Source: Diprion similis
Lineage: Eukaryota; Arthropoda; Insecta; Hymenoptera; Diprionidae
Assembly: GCF_021155765.1 (NCBI RefSeq)
Contig: NC_060112.1
Span: forward strand, 11,842,001 to 11,906,000
Direction: 5' to 3'
Length of the DNA stretch: 64,000 bases
Positions within the stretch are counted from its first letter, which is position 1. Every line of letters starts with the position of its first letter. Below are positions 38,596 to 51,170 of the stretch, piece after piece. The position numbers and the translations under genes are program-made. The notes under the pieces are model-generated. The model was not told where the DNA came from. It worked only from the letters and a program-made list of their open reading frames with translations, and ran no database searches.

Positions 38596-38619
38596 CGCAT
38601 TCTAATAATAATAACAAAA

Positions 38620-38760
38620 ATGATAAATAAAAGAAAAACAAATGGGACGTTGAATTCTGCTGGTAAAAGACAAACGGAATATTGACACTGACTCAAAATA
38701 TTCCGTTTGTCTTTTACCAGCAGAATTCCACGTTCCATTGGTTTTTTTTTTATTTGTCAT
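38620..38760. repeat. long near-perfect hairpin (64-bp arms)
   Basis: Left arm 38620-38683, right arm 38697-38760, loop of 13 nt. 59 of 64 positions are Watson-Crick complementary; three of the five others would be G-U pairs in RNA if the plus strand is transcribed. The inner 31 bp next to the loop pair perfectly. Visible in the text as GAATTCTGCTGG in the left arm and CCAGCAGAATTC in the right. Confidence 0.9.
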
Positions 38761-38952
38761 ATCGTTGCGAACTCCGATATTCGATTAACATCGAGTTTGA
38801 TAACCTCAATGTGAGGCGAATTAACTCATTGTAGATGTGACAAAGAGAAATTAACCGTGCTATAAAAAATAATTAATATACAATATTGAGAGCGGAGATA
38901 CGATAAAGTTGACGAGGCTTTGAACCTCTTTATTGCGTGCACGTAGATTTAC

Positions 38953-38988
<36 letters not shown>
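38953..38988. repeat. (AT)n microsatellite
   Basis: Uninterrupted AT dinucleotides, directly visible. Confidence 0.95.
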
Positions 38989-38991
<3 letters not shown>

Positions 38992-41934
38992 CATCGTGAT
39001 TATTATTTCCTCGTGTTAATTGCGGTTCATCCGTAGTAAGACTACATTACACACTGTAGCGGATATGTATTCTTGAGCGAAACTTATCGTGGTTAGCCGG
39101 AATAAAATCCGGGCAGAAATTTCGCGGAAAAATTTAGAGAGAGTTCAGAATTTTTTTCGAGATAATTCGTAGAAGTATAGATATATGTTTAAAAGAGAAA
39201 TTTCACTGCGGTCGGTAAATTGGCATTTTATTACTTTTCAAGGTAAAAATTCAGAAATTTTACAAAAATTAACAGTTTCTCAAGATTCAGCTTAAGTATC
39301 AATATTTACTACGAAGTCGTTGACACTGAATCGATAATTTTATGATTTCAGATTATGATATTGTCTGGTCACGCGGTCGGCGGTTTTTGGCCAAAACGAT
39401 GTTAATTACGGGCAGTAATTAGTCTAGCCAATAATGATCGTTAATGATCGTTTCATTATTAGAGACACGCGTACAGGCGTCACTGAACGGATTATGTCCG
39501 ATCGGAAATTCTCTCTAGTGCTAGGTATTAGCCGTAGGATCATCTGTGACCTCGATATGTGAGCATTTGAAAAGGCACGCGTCACCGAGTCTTCACTTTA
39601 TATCTATGACGAGTTTTAACCGTGTATACAGCGTGTAGAACGTTATACAGAAGTTATTGGTTACGAAGACAACAATATACCTATAAAAACGTGGTAAGCA
39701 TAGAACAGGAATGCTTGCGGAACCTTCCACTGCATAAGTGCACAAGGATGAAGGAAGTATATGGAATGCATTAATAAAATTTGATTTTAATACACGTATT
39801 GATACCGGATTAGCTGATATTTTCTGCAGTAATTCCTGCAGTAACAGGAATCATGTAGTTGCTGAATTGGCAAATTATTCATCGAAATCCCGAAGTCACG
39901 CGGAACTTCCTCCTTTTCCTTCTTCTACTTTTTCTTTTTAATTTTTTCTTTCACACTTACCACGTATCGAAAGCGCAGTAGTATAAAAGTCATTGACCAA
40001 TAACTGCACGATAGTTTCGCAGTTAATGATAAATTATATAAATATACATTGTGTGTAAGGTAAGTAATTGTGAGTATAATTGTGGTGAAAAAAAAGATGC
40101 GATAAACTATCCGCAAAATTGTTAGACCTAATCTGAAAGTGATTCTTTTTCCTATCACGCTGAATTACGATTTTCGGAATTCTTCGGAACGATTTTATAC
40201 GTTTTCTTTTTGCTTTTATATCACATCAGCGTAATCTTGCAGCGAATTTTCGATGTATAATTTCTTTGCTTATAATGACGATTCAGCGACGACACTACAT
40301 GTGCCATTGAACAAAATTCCGTAAGTTAAAGGACAAAAAGGTGGTTGTAAGTTTATTTGAATGTGAAAAAAAAAATTAAAATTCTTTTAATAAAAAAACT
40401 TCCACCTATAAGAGAGCCGCATCCACACTATTTATTTATCTATAGATAACATGACGCGCGCATGTTCTTATCGTTGAAAAAAGAACCCTTATCAAATTTG
40501 TGTATCTCTAACAAAAGCACATATTTGTTTAGTCTATGTAGGTAGAGCCGCGGTGAATAAGCCTGGAACATTCTTCGTATATTGGTTGGTATATTATAAC
40601 GTTAATACAACACATATTCATGGACCTCAAACGAACATAGATATTACGTGTATAGAATGTTTATAACGTAGATATACATATAGATATTTATTATTTAGAC
40701 GTGACTCGCAATCGGATGCAGCGCCGTTTTATATTCTATGAAATTAGTAAATATTTAGTGCTGAAGACAGACTCGATACGTAAATTCGACATTGATTAAC
40801 GCCCCCCCAATACGTACAATGTCGAGTGCTTATACGGCGAGTAAACAGGTTTACGACGGCCAGGCTGCAGAAATGCGCGTATCACGGCCTAATTGTAAGT
40901 GTATTTGGCATAAGTAGAATGAATTCATTCAAACTCTCTAAATAAAACAAAACGAGCAATGTAAAAAGAAGAAGAAATTAAACGATTGAAAATAAGGAGT
41001 AGCGAATAACATATAATATTGTCTTGTTGCTGCTGGTAGAGAAAATTTTGCAAGTTTTCATCTTATTAAAAATGAAAAAGATTTGCAAGAGAGTTCTGAT
41101 ATAAGATGCGAAAAAATGCGAATTTTGCGATGATTTCGGGACGTGCTTATATTGGAGAAGAAGGAAAGAGAAGTTTTTGGACATCGATAAAGTGAAGCTC
41201 GCTCAATTATACATGCGAGCGCCAATTGGCGCCATCATACCATAATTAAGATTTGAAGGTCTTCACGCATGCGTGTCGCGTCGCGTCGAAAATTTGCGAC
41301 GCTCCGAAAAACTGACGCACGTATAACAAACAATACGAAACAAATGAAATGAAAAAAAAAAATAAATAAATAAATCAATAAAATAAAAAAAAAATTAAAA
41401 AAGAAAAATCGTTAGATTCGTTAGAAAATTTGTGAATCGGCAAGCATGTCACGTTTCATAGTTACGTACATACGTATAACGATAGCGATTCGGTATGCGT
41501 ATGGCAGAGCGTAGTTTATACAAGTGTGTATCCACAATGTACGTGTACGTCACTGATAAACTTGCCGAGACTGACTCATTCTCAGACTGTACGTATATAG
41601 CTACGTTTTTTGTTTCACTCTTTGTCCATTTATTGTCAATTCTTATCGACAGTTATAGATTGAATTTGAAACAAGGAATGTGGGTGTGTGGATATTGTAA
41701 GTATAACGAGACGTATCGTATGACCAGGATCTAGTCGATATGTCCTCGCGATTCTTCCAACTCGGTAAAACAAGAGTAAAAAATAAGCAGATTATTGTTA
41801 TTGCATTACTCCGCGTAAAGTACAGTAGCAAAAAAATGTCACGCTGTCTGATGAACAATAAATCGATATCGTACAACGAATGACAGACTCATGCTACATC
41901 AGCAACTCGATTTTTTATCCATATTATATACATA

Positions 41935-41978
<44 letters not shown>

Positions 41979-43000
41979 CACAATGAAACACATGTAAAAT
42001 GTGACAAGTACTCAGTTACACCTCGCGATGTTCTTAGACGATTCTTTACAGGCGCGACGAAGTGTTAACTTATCTAATTTTTCCACGAGTTGATTCTTTC
42101 CTTTATTTTATTTTTTTTTTCGTCCGCTTTCAGACTTCTTATCGGATTTTCTGCTCGAAGGACAGTACAGAAATTTGATCACTGAGATGGTAGCCAGGTT
42201 AATTATCATTACACTTTCCGATGAAACGGAATCTATAGGACGGTGTTTGCTAATATTTGATTCGACAATGTTCTGCAGTGGCAAGAGAATGAATTCAGAC
42301 GAAAACGAGTCAAGCGGTAAAGTATAAGTTTAAAAACCTCCTGCACATCGTTTTAGGATAAATCACAGCCTTGGATTTCACAGCGTTAAACGACCTTGTC
42401 CAAAACTTCACCAGAGTAAACCGGCGTGACATGTGTGATATAGGCATGATAATAAAGCTGTGCAAAGTTTCTCAACTTTTACGAATGCTATACCAACTCG
42501 ACGATGATTCGATTGGAAAACCGAAGTTTCGTCTCCAACCGTAACTTGCAGGTTGAGGGTTGAGAGGGTTTGAAAAAAGGGAATTTTTACGTATCACCAC
42601 GTATGATGCCGTTCATGAAACGATGATGTTCATACTTGGACGCGTGGTTGAAAATATGTGGCGAAGTATAGTTGTGTTTATTCAAGTGGCACAGGCGCGC
42701 TGCGTATACGCGGCTTTAAAAATAGTTCGAGATAAATGCGCGTTGCTCGTTGGAGGAAATACAAAAAGAAAAATAATAACAATGGATATTAAAATAAACG
42801 CACAACGAACGGGGTATTACATCAGAGGACGCATGCACGTTTAACAGCCTGATGATACCGCGTACGTTTTGCAGATCGCACGATCACTTTGGTATAGCGG
42901 TTACTGAAGCGGCGAGTCGTTTCATTATAATTCACGGATAAAGTCCCTCTCGCAAAATCACGGTTGTCGTTTCATCGACGTCGCGTGTCGTGACATTGAG
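38989..43000. other. noncoding AT-rich region
   Basis: I see no coding exon or RNA gene. It contains A-rich (AAAT)n-like DNA near 41350-41405 and a long (TA)n tract at 41926-41975. Confidence 0.5.
41926..41975. repeat. (TA)n microsatellite
   Basis: Alternating TA over about 50 bp with two single interruptions near its left end. Confidence 0.95.
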
Positions 43001-43039
43001 AATAAATTTCAGAGCGTTATATATACGCATCAGTCGGAC

Positions 43040-43890
43040 TTAAAATCATCCTTGAGTCTCAAGATAGCTGGTCGCGATCTACAATACCGCTCGATCATTG
43101 CAGGTACCGCGGCGACGCGTAGCGGCCATTGAAATGGATCCTACGCCTCGACACGAGCCGTAAAAGCGTGGAAGAAAGGCGATTGAACATCGAGGATAAT
43201 CGCGAGCCGCAATGATTTATGTTGGAATTCGCGCACCGATCATCCTGCAACTTTTTTAATTAGATCAACTAACTCACCCGATAAATTGAATCAAGTTCCC
43301 GCTCGGAGGTTCGGTGCTAATTAAAATCCACTTGGTTTAAAAACTTGGCTCGGCGCAGTACGCTAACTCTCTTCTCGATGGACGTCCACAAAGTACAGTG
43401 CGGTCTTGGAAATTTAGAGCCACAGAGTGGCGGCCAACGCGTTTCGAGCACGCGGAGTGGGGCCGCATCGCGGAACCCCAAGAGTCCCCTTGACGTCGAA
43501 AGTGGGGGGCGATTCCGACGCCATTTGCGGGACGTCGTGCCGCCGTCGCGACGCGCTCGTGGCGCAGGTAATTCAGGTCTTGATTCAGGTAACAGGTTTC
43601 GGACAATCGGCGAGGTTGCAACTGCGAGGCCACCTATACATGCGAGCCATCAACTCGTTCGGACCTCCTGGTGCATCTGCGCATCCTCTACTGCAGGGGA
43701 GTCGTTCGATCGGTAAACCGCGCAGCTCGATGCGCTCTGGCGCTCAAAATAGACCGCGAATATCCCGCGACCGACGGCCAGAAGCTGTTGGATGGTTTTC
43801 ACTCGAGGAAGCGATCAATTTGACGGACGGAAATCGAATTGTAGATCGAAGGAACCTGGATTACCTGTTACAAAATAGTTTTTGATCGGA
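43040..43890. promoter_or_regulatory. CpG-rich island without an assigned gene
   Basis: Clearly higher GC and CpG density than the surrounding 18 kb, with open frames on both strands that arise from the composition. It has donor-like CAG/GTAATT (about 43567) and CAG/GTAACA (about 43589) on the plus strand. It looks like a promoter and 5' UTR exon, either the distal start of the minus-strand LRR gene 12 kb away or of an unseen gene. No protein family is recognisable in any frame. Confidence 0.35.
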
Positions 43891-46800
43891 CAGGGAATCG
43901 GTTGGGGTGACTGAAGTCATTGCGCATTATTTGGAATCATGATTCACGCTATGCCGTTGAAGAAATCGTCGATGTCCTTGTAAGGCTTGCGGTAAACAAC
44001 GTTCTATTGATTTCTATTTTATCGCGTGGTTTCGTTGATTTACACGGTACCCGGTGACGGTCAATTACTGATCATCTTTCGACGTCCCAGGTGATTTTTG
44101 TGGTTCCATCCGATCTGGAAATCACCGAAAATCACCTGGAACGTTCGGTTATCATTGGCAATCATCGGTATCAAACTGGAAATCAATAGAAATCCAATTT
44201 AAGGTAGAAAGCAATGAAGATCACTCAAAATCAGTAATAGCAAATGGGAGTCATTCATTTATTATTTATGTGAATAGCCCTTCGGTTTTCAACGTATTTA
44301 AGGTGGCTTCTTTTACCGACGTCGACTGTCGAGAAAATGTCTTATCTTCGCAGGTGTGGTAGTTGAAGTATCCAGTTTTACACTTTATACGAACTTTCAG
44401 TCAGTTGACGGTTTCACAAGGAATAAAAACGAATGGAAAATTTGAATGATTGACCGAGTTTTCAGTACCAAGAATAAAGAAAATATGATTACAATGTTAG
44501 TAATAATTTATTCTTTTATGTCATATACGGAATTAACCCATTGACTCGTAGGTACTTATGCCACGACATGATCTGAATAGTATTTCATTTTGTTTGCATG
44601 GCTTGATACCGTCTAAGTTATTATATATTATGTATAATCAATCATGGTTGTATAGTATTGTTATAGTATTCTCGTCACTGCTCATATAGGAATAATTACT
44701 GTTTCCTTCACGTCAGAATTACTGTGAAATGGAGAGTCAGTTTCGTGGTGAAGTTCCTCGTTTCTGTCAGTCTCGAGCAAGGACATCGACTATACTCTAC
44801 TATAAATCTGCGAACTAGAACCAGCGCGATAAAGAACAGTTTCCTGATTTGAGGGTGATGCAATAAAATTCTTGTTTTCGCATTAAACTTAGATATTTCT
44901 TGGTATTATTATACCTATAATAAATTCTTCTAATATATAGGCACATGCTGTATATTATATAATAATTTTGGAAAATTCTTTTGGATTGTGAATGAGGATT
45001 GCTGATAGTTTGGGGAAGGCAATTAAAATATATATTTCGAATTTTTTATGTTTTGCGGTTTCGCGGTAATGAAGCTGTTATGGTACGCCATTAATTTCAG
45101 TGATAATTTTATTCGTTTATTACTCAGCCCATTCAATTTGCAGAAACAATGATGTAACGAATGTGTGCAACAATGAATGAATATCGATTCGTGAATCATT
45201 TACTACTGATGATAATTTTACTGCTTTACTAACGATGTAACATTAAATTGACTCTGAGCCAGATAATTCGCTGTGCAATATGATGCAATATTTTGGAATA
45301 TTTGAAGTGTACTCGTTGACAGGATCCTGCATATTTTACTGCGGCCGCGCAACTCGTTGAAAAGTTGATCAACCATTTATGTAGCCATTTTGTTAAAAAA
45401 TCGAAATACTCACCATTTAATACTTGAAGTGAATATTCAATCCTTATTTTTAATTAGCAAATGCGATATTATTCGGCAATAAACCCTTTCACTTTCTGCT
45501 ATCGAGAATCCAGCTAACGATAGTCGCCACCTAGCGAAAAATAATTGAAACAATCTCTTTTGCAGCATGTGAATTGTATTTTCTGGCATATATTCATGCG
45601 TCAATTAAGTGCAAATCGATAGCTTGCAGTAATTGGTGAATATCGAGCAGATTTTTAACCCATTATTTGCTGTAGTGGAAAAGCAATGCCAATCATTAAA
45701 TTATTCTAACGTTTCATACGGCGCAATATTGCCACACGTGCAAGTCGAGTAAATATTTAGTCAACTGTATTTACAGGCTGCAGAGATACTCTGGTGACTG
45801 TGTCGTCACGGAGAATTTGCGTGTTACCGCAAATGTTGATCTATATCTAGGTTAAATGTGCACAGCTCTTCGCATGGCGAACAGGTCGTATTTTGATACG
45901 AAGATTGAGTGACATGTTCTTCTTAATGTGAGGTAAGTTCGGTCCGAAAGACAAGTCCAATCCTTATCAACGAATTAATTGACAAAAACAATTTATCACT
46001 TCAGTAAAATTTTTTATCCAGAAACAATCATGTTTTGAAGAAGTTGTATTATATACCTGCCGTTTTCAATGATTCAGTTGGGACAATTGCAACACTGGAA
46101 CAAATGCAGCAGAGATACTTTATTTTCGCTCTGCTTGTTCTTAAATCTATTTACGAGCATATTGTTTGCAGGAATATTTTATCGCGGTGAAGAATGGTTG
46201 CTGACTTGATTTGCGGGTAACAATCTGTGGTTTGGTTCTTTCTGATAAGTTTCAATGTCAATCTCAGACTATTGTTCTTTTGTATGATTCTGGTAATACG
46301 TTGATTAAGAATTGTCGGCCAAGGTTTATTCACGTGGGGTTTCACTTCCATGAAAATGGAAAATGCGGTTGAATGATTCCTCAGTATTCTTAGAACAAAT
46401 ATGCACAGTTGACAACGCGTAAATAGCTCATACACACGTCCAGAAAATAGTGATTTGCAATTTTTTAATCATGTTTCATTTCGGTCACTTGTGCGAGGGT
46501 CTCAATTCGTATTTCTGCCAATGTACATTCGAAGATTTCCTTCTGAGAATTGGAAAGTATTTCAGCAAATGGGCTGTGACTTGTACCGTATTTTGAAAAT
46601 CCATTACAATGGGTTCGGTTGGGAAGCATTATTCGCAGAATTTTACACAGCAGAGTTAATATGAAGTTGCGTAATGCCAGTGCAGCTATTCAATTTCTAG
46701 CAAATATTTTTTCTCCGTAATACCAAACCTAAGTGATGTGAAACTCGGCGGATGTTGGGTTTATTCAGAATCCTCTAGGCGTGGAATTTGATTAATTACC

Positions 46801-49346
46801 ATCAATTTCGTAAATATATGAGAATCACATACCCCTTCGAAGTTAACACAATTATTACCTAAGATGATTCTACTAGCTCGAAGCTTTTATCACTTCTTGC
46901 GGTTTCGTAATGCGCTAGAAAAAATCCAAATGATATTTTACGTAATAGGGCATGTTTCTGAAAAGCGATTACCGCAGTGAACTTTGCAACAGCTGCGAAA
47001 ACGACGAGACAGCAAATTTTCCTACAAATTCCATGAAGGTTTCATCAGATGATAACGCTTTCTTGAATGGTCATCTTGTTTTTATATCTTTGCTAATTAA
47101 TTGTTGCCACAACAAGTTTTATTTGAAAAGTAATAATTATGTTTATATGTGGAAAATTCGTGACCAGCTGTTTTGGAATTGAGGATGATTCGTCGAACTT
47201 GGTCATTCAACAACAGTCAACTCGACTTCCTCGACAATGGCAATACCGTAAACACCTAAGCCTGTAGGATGTCTAACTTTAACCTGAAGATGGTAGGCTG
47301 CAGCCCTACCGAAACGTCGTAAGATTAAATTAAAACGTTTCCAAAATGACCAAGTTCGACGAATCATCCTCAATAATTATGTTTATCAAGGGTTTGAGGA
47401 TCGGGTTTTTCCGGAGAATAAATCGATCTCATTAACTGCCGATAATGGTTTCATTAACGATTTTCAAATAATAAGCATAAGAACACGCACGAAAATTTTA
47501 CTCTATAAATCCAATAAATTGGTTACGGAAAATGAATTTTTTGTTTCGGGATTGGAAAGGAATTTAAGTTTTAGATCTGATGTAAGCACTTTGAATTAAT
47601 AGAACGTTTTATTTTTTCACCGCAAACAATTTGGGTAGAAAATATACTGTTGCCAGTACATTAAAAACTTGGTCAGTAATTGATTGTGTAATTACATTTC
47701 TGATAATAACATGCAACATTTTCCTTGGATTCATATTTTTTCTAATTGCTATGCTCTGTAAACCACAGTTTTGATAAAGACAGCGTTTTATTGTAATCAT
47801 CAAGGCCTTGCACGAATCATTCAACGAGCACATAAATAAATGCTCAGTTGCTGAAGAGCTCGCCATAAAACTATTTACGAAACTACAGCGGACGCAACTA
47901 ATCGATGAAGTTACTACGAACGGCAGGTAAGATGTCAGTCGAAAATTTTTTCCAAAATTTTGTTTAAAATTTTTCCACACAATTTGCCTTATTATTTTGA
48001 CACTCAATATCACGATTCTATTCGTCTCCGTAGATTAAGAATAATTTTTTCGAGTAATTATGTAACTTTTGGAAGAATCAAGAAGTTTGCGAAACGTCAG
48101 AGTGTTAAGATTTTTTTTATCGTAATAACAGACTTATCTCTATTTATTGAACTATACGAGTCATTTTTATCTGTGTTTGTAGACGATTGAAATCCAGTTC
48201 ACACTCTATAGCAGCAAGAGTGAGATCATGAAGAATAATGCGCTAAAAAGAGTTAATAATTATTCAGTAAGCGTTTTGCATATTATCAATCTAGGTAGGT
48301 CATTCTATATAAGTTGATCAACTGTGCTGGAGAATAATTTCTGTTCAAAGCTACATTCTGACTGGTCAGAATAAAACAGCATTAAAATATATATAATAAA
48401 ATAATAAAATAATAATACATAATAAAATAAAAGCTTTCTGATCAAATATCCGTAATTATTCAAGAACAGTTGAATTGATCCGACCTAGTATAGTATCATT
48501 ATAATAACATGTATGTAGGTATAAAGTTCCTTCGTGTAAATATGGCAGTTATGTATGTACACTACCTCTGTTGTTCGTAGAAGCTAATGAATGATAGAAA
48601 CGTTTTAGAATTACTGCAATTGTATACATTGTAACCTCAGCAAGATTTTTGCAAGACATTTCCTCGACCAATTACTAAGAGTATGTTGAAGTTATTGACC
48701 AGTTTTCGAGAAAGGGGACGTAACTCCGCTTTATTACTGCATTCTCTAATCAAGCACAAATGATTTAAGTATTTGGTAATTTGATTTCATTATACAATAG
48801 CTAATGGAACAAAATCAAATCCGGCATTATACCTACTGGCGCCGCATTAACGACAGGCTATTTATCCCGGAAATTCGGTATCGATTGCCATCAGTTGTGC
48901 CACACTTCGATTAGTACGTGGATACGTATTGTGAATATCAGGTACTTTTTTAGATCGGTTGTGAAGTACTTTTAGGAGGGAGTTGCGTGAGTACGTTTTG
49001 ACTCACGACATCTCGGAGAAGAGGAATTTCTTCTAGATGCAAATCAGCAATTGTTCATCGTGCACGGGGAACGCTTTGGAGATATAATGGCCTCCCGGAC
49101 TGCCAACGTTCACAAGTATGTATACGGCCTATGGACTTCAGATGATGTACCAAGCAGAGAAATTTTTTGATAAATGTAAATCGTCGCGCGATTCATGAAA
49201 GATAGATGAAAGCCCAATGTTATCAGCACGCGGTCATGAGCAAACGTTCTCCACAGATGCATAATGAAGATCCGTCTTACTTTCTGATGAATATGTCTTG
49301 GTCGCGTTTTCTATCCTGTTGATGCTACGGTATTTTCAATGTATTT

Positions 49347-49347
<1 letters not shown>
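43891..49347. other. noncoding AT-rich region
   Basis: No coding exon seen. It holds a short inverted-repeat element (47178-47374), a 12-bp inverted repeat at 44087-44098 / 44128-44139 and an (ATAATAAA)n-like tract near 48390-48432. Confidence 0.5.
47178..47374. mobile_element. 197-bp MITE-like element with hammerhead-like core
   Basis: Perfect 30-bp terminal inverted repeats: left 47178-47207 (begins ATTGAGGATG), right 47345-47374 (ends CATCCTCAAT). The interior (about 47284-47321) has CTGAAGA, then a stem GGTAGG/CCTACC with a CTGCAG-type loop, then GAAACGTC. This is close to the CUGANGA - helix II - GAAA core of hammerhead ribozymes. It has no coding capacity. Target-site duplication uncertain: AATT-like sequence flanks both sides. 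Confidence 0.75.
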
Positions 49348-49386
<39 letters not shown>

Positions 49387-49399
49387 CATATATATATAC
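49348..49399. repeat. (TA)n microsatellite at the satellite border
   Basis: TA repeats with a few C interruptions immediately left of the first recognisable satellite-like sequence. Confidence 0.9.
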
Positions 49400-51170
49400 C
49401 TGGGGGTGCCTAATTAGTGGGAAAAGGGTCCTGTTGATCGATTCTGATACAAGAAGTTTTTCAACGTGAAAATGGCGGAAAGAACGACTTATGACTTTGG
49501 ATTTTTGAGGTTGGAGAATTTTCGATTTTGAATAATGATCGAATTAATTTCTTTATATCCTACTCCAATAGAAATTTTCGGCGCCAAACTACGGAAGTTT
49601 TTCGAATGACGTAGAAATTAAGTGGTTGTACTCGATTTCCACGTCATTTGGAAAATTTTTGTAATTTGACGTGGGAAATTTTCATCACGGTATATTAGGG
49701 AAATTTCGCACGAGAAATCAATTGCGCATGATTTGAAGTTGCTTAGAGCATCGGGTGAGGTATTACAGCGCAAAAACGAGAAATTTTCTTTGTACATCCT
49801 GAGTTGTTGCTCTTGCAAGGTTTTGACTGGCATTTCTGGTTGCCTCAGAGTTCGAATAGTCGAGTAAGAGTGAATTCGAATCAAATTCAAGACCATAAGT
49901 TTCAGACTGAAGAGCGCAGAAAAAGTAAGGTTAACCCCTGTAGATTTGTTTGGTCAAAAAGTTGCCGATCTCAAATAATAAGCTAATCAAGTTCTTGATA
50001 CCCTATGTCGACGTAATTTTGCGTAAGGCATCCATGACGCATACTTGAAAGTCGCTGTGAGCAGAAGGTTGGAAGCTACGGCCGGAGAACATGGAATTAC
50101 ACCAGGTTTTCAAAGGACAAAAAAGTGAAGTTACAAACTCGGAGCTACAACGTTTCAGTTTCATTTTATTTAATATGACTTAATTCTAGTACATTAGATT
50201 GGGTATAAGTGTGGACTATTTTGACAGCTGCGTAGCCAAAGGGTGTTGTAGTCAAGATCGCAAACAAATGCTGAAGAATTATTGAATAAGAAATACAAAA
50301 TCTAACTATTACGTTAAGAAAATGGGTAGAATAAACATGACGAGAAGCAGTATAATTAGTATGTTGTATATATTAGTTGTTATTCCGGTTAGTAAGTAGT
50401 GTTAGGTGAAGGCCTCCGGTTAGGTGCAATACATCTGTATATGATAGAATACGCATAACATGATAACCGAAATAAAGATGAATAAATCTTTCAGGATTCG
50501 CTTGTCTTTTTCCAGACTTTGTCCCTACTAATTTGAATCCTGCTTCAGGCTTCTTTGCGATCCGATGAGTCGAGGAAAAGTAATTTGAATCGATTTAACG
50601 ATATGAGGTTTTTTACTCAAAAATGAAAATAAAGAAGTGTTAACCCCTTTAGATTTTTGGCGAAAGTTTCATCGATTTGGAAAAATGCTAGAAACGACTT
50701 CTGCAGGCACTATTTCGACGTAATTTTGCAAGAAAAATCGATTGGGCGCAGTCGGAATACGCTGCGAGCAACGGATACAGAGTTACAGCCAAAAAACGGA
50801 AAAGAAGTTTTCATGGTTTTTCTGCTGCTTGTCTTCTCGATGAAATTTCCATGCAGTTGGTCCTACGCTCGTTTGGTGCGTTTTCTGCGTTCCTGGGGGT
50901 CCAATCAGTCGGGAAATGGTAATTTGTATCGATCTGAGGACAAAAAGTTTCCACTCGAAAACAGCAAAAAAAAGAAGGTTAACCCTGTTACGTCCGGCAT
51001 CCCACCTCACGTCTCGGCCACCTTCCTCGACAACCTCTCCCCTCCACCGGCCATTCCGAAGAAATCGATTGAGCGCAGTCCCAATACGCTGCGAGCAACG
51101 AATCAAAAGTTACAGCCAAAAAACTGAAGATTTTAATCGTCATTTCTCTGCTGTTGGTCCTACGCTTTTT
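49400..51170 (+). repeat. diverged edge of the satellite array
   Basis: Diverged relatives of the 312-bp monomer. Landmarks such as CCTGGGGGTGCC (49399), GTAAGGTTAACCCC (about 49925), CGACGTAATTTTGCG (about 50010) and, from about 50560, TTAACCCCTTTAGATTTTTGG appear in the same order as in the core array but with many differences. About 50100-50540 is not satellite. A monomer near 50870-51165 has its middle replaced by unrelated GC-rich sequence. Confidence 0.75.
50100..50540. other. non-satellite interruption, possibly LTR-like
   Basis: Roughly 440 bp without monomer landmarks inside the diverged array edge. It has a polyadenylation-like AATAAAGATGAATAAA at about 50472-50487 followed by T-rich sequence, as in the R region of a long terminal repeat. 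No matching second LTR or coding part is seen, so its nature is uncertain. Confidence 0.3.

Noticed and set aside
41880-42068. Frame rich in alternating Tyr and Ile
   Set aside because: Direct translation of the (TA)n microsatellite.
43345-43885. Overlapping frames of 98-152 codons in the 43-kb CpG-rich patch
   Set aside because: Open on both strands because of composition; Arg/Ser-rich with no recognisable motif. Kept only as a possible promoter or 5' UTR exon.
44087-44139. 12-bp inverted repeat (CCAGGTGATTTT and its complement, 29-bp spacer)
   Set aside because: Too short and isolated to call an element; reported only as a note in the regional description.
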